20,857 bases of DNA from Rodentolepis nana (Eukaryota; Platyhelminthes; Cestoda; Cyclophyllidea; Hymenolepididae). Positions 19,299-20,857 of this stretch are shown here, one piece after another. Under the pieces are notes generated by a model. That model did not search any database. It was not told where the DNA came from and was given only the letters and a program-made list of their open reading frames with translations. The stretch spans positions 1 to 20,857 of the forward strand of contig UZAE01000593.1 in the NCBI GenBank assembly GCA_900617975.1, given 5' to 3'. Made by a program: the position numbers and the translations under genes. The stretch's first letter is position 1, and every line of letters begins with the position of its first letter.

Positions 19299-20845
19299 AA
19301 TGTGTAAACTAAAAAAGAAAGGATATCAACTTTGATTGGATACCCAACAATGCTGCTAGAACCTTATTTACTTGCACTGTGCTCTAATGGAAGACAAACT
19401 TTAACCAGACCAAACTTAAGCCCACGTTATATCCATTAACTCCCCATGGGATTGTGATTTGTTTAATCGAAGTTTGCTAAGAAAAAGCATCAGAAGCAGA
19501 CAGTAAGAGGTCTAAAGTTAAACTAAATGTTCGCTTTTTTCCACCACACCGTTCAGTTGAACATTGGAGTTCATTTATCGTTCTTTTTACTTTGCTCTTA
19601 GAACAGCCTCTACCTTTCACTTCCCGACTTTAATTGGATTAACTGGTTGAAAACGCAGTTCCTCTTTCACATAACGAAGCCAATCGAGTAACGTACCGAA
19701 GCTATCTACCTGTCTTACAGTTTAGGGTAATTTGAATATAAGTGAATGGAAACCCAGTTTGTGTTCCTTTGAATGCTTTAAAAACCCTACAGTTTTGGTG
19801 CCCACACGTGTCACCGAATCTCATTTTGTATGTTAAAGTCACACTTATTGCTGTGGTGTACTTGACTACGCAGTAAGCGTAGCTGACTCACTGATGCTGT
19901 TCCACCTCTCCTCTACCCTGTGTCCTGCAGACACACAATAAAGAGGGGTGGGAGAGTTAGAACAACTGACTAAGAGAGTTGGTCATTAACACAATGAATT
20001 CCACCGAAGAACTCTAAGGTGAAGGTGGCTAATTTTTTGCTAATATCCCAATTGGACTTATCATTCTGTTTAATCTCTTTATTTTATGGCATCATTGACC
20101 TAGCTTATGGACATATTATCCGAGGTACGAGAGCAGTAATCCATATATCTTTCACAATACCCTCATCCTAATTAATGCGATACTTCTCCCAAGTCTTTGA
20201 TCGACTTTTATTATTATATCGGATATTTATGCAGATTCATTTTTCTCCTTTTTTTCCTAATTGCAAGACATGTGGGGGCCAAAACTGATGACTGTACTCA
20301 GTACCCCATAATTCAACCTCTTGATCAGAATCCCGTTTGGATTACCTACACAAGTGCGTTTTTACATTGCTCTTTCACATTGTAATCCCTAGCTCGAATC
20401 TCTTTCGCGGCTTACCACGTCCTTTGCACTTCATCAAACGTTAAATTGGAGTAGACTGCATTCCTTGAGAATTTTAATACTTCTTACAGTCTAATTTGGT
20501 CACCCTCAAAACGAGCTCTACTAACTGGATCTAGTGTAATTTCAATATCATTTTCGGACTAACTTTGATGAAAAGACCGACAGTGTAAATAATCCTTAAC
20601 GCAATGTTTAGATATAGCAGCACATTTCTCCACGTTTTAATCAGGATCATGATCACCATTTCGATTTTAATAATGCGAGCGTCACATCCAGATGCTAGTT
20701 CGTTCTGTAGCGAAACGGACAAAAATCGTGTTGCGTATGCCGATTACTTGGGTTGCATTGAAATCAATTCTGGAAATTTCCAAAAGCTCTGCAATTACGT
20801 TGTTTTGCTTAGCGAGTGTTGAGACGAGTTGGAATTAGAATGGGT
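19299..20845. other. AT-rich non-coding stretch
   Basis: Frames at 20,197-20,385 (62 codons), 20,531-20,722 (63 codons, minus) and 20,604-20,822 (72 codons) have no recognisable motif, and the last two overlap on opposite strands. No gene, repeat copy or RNA is called. Confidence 0.5.
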
Positions 20846-20857
20846 GGGGGGGGGGGG
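20846..20857 (+). repeat. Poly-G run at window end
   Basis: Twelve consecutive G end the window, preceded by GGGT. Such runs often stop an assembly, so this may be a contig end or gap edge. The tract's true length is unknown. Confidence 0.75.

Noticed and set aside
19055..19307. Frames of 68 and 75 codons with a repeated peptide CAIDLPPRGAPW on the minus strand
   Set aside because: The peptide repeat is simply the repeated SINE head translated; the spacers and composite origin make coding unlikely.
20286..20320. CTGATGA resembling a hammerhead core
   Set aside because: No GAAA at suitable distance and no flanking stems.

Overview
The window looks like non-coding DNA from an AT-rich, intron-bearing eukaryote, most likely an invertebrate animal. 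I found no credible protein gene, rRNA, intact tRNA, operon or CRISPR array. Open frames are all short (at most 111 codons). The longest lie inside repeats, and none of the others shows a recognisable domain. A flatworm such as a tapeworm would fit the texture (AT-rich, TAATTA-rich, short retroposons), but nothing here proves the lineage.

The main content is a family of short retroposons, called SINE-1 here. Seven insertions lie between 6,160 and 19,298; none is visible in the first 6.1 kb. Simple copies are about 260-330 bp. In the sense direction they begin GGGGTGYGCGATAG, continue into a head with ACTTACCT and the touching palindromes CCACGTGG and GGTGCACC, have a pyrimidine-rich body, and end in CGCCTGCCATTTGA plus an (AAAT)n, (TAA)n or similar tail. 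Each insertion is flanked by a direct repeat of 9-14 bp that I could read on both sides. That is the mark of LINE-type target-primed reverse transcription. Five copies are on the minus strand (A, B, D, E, G) and two on the plus strand (C, F).

Three insertions are structurally unusual. Copy A has a perfect 75-bp internal duplication. Copy C has four iterations of a pyrimidine-rich body unit. Copy G is a 631-bp composite inside one perfect 14-bp target duplication: a full element, a 30-nt piece of the 3' end in inverted orientation, and four extra isolated copies of only the 5' head, separated by unrelated spacers. This suggests template jumping onto short 5'-end RNA fragments. The head contains ACTTACCT, the core of the U1 snRNA 5' end, so its complement is a near-perfect splice donor (GAG|GTAAGT).

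A second repeat, SINE-2, is present as two approximately 96-bp segments at 12,804 and 15,531. The second is preceded by a perfect tRNA A-box consensus, TGGCTCAGTGG, so a tRNA-derived SINE is likely.

The rest is AT-rich unique sequence with an (AT)n microsatellite at 13,112, G-tracts at 3,799-3,993 and at the window's right end, a C-tract at 10,203, and a few hairpins near 3,300-3,455.
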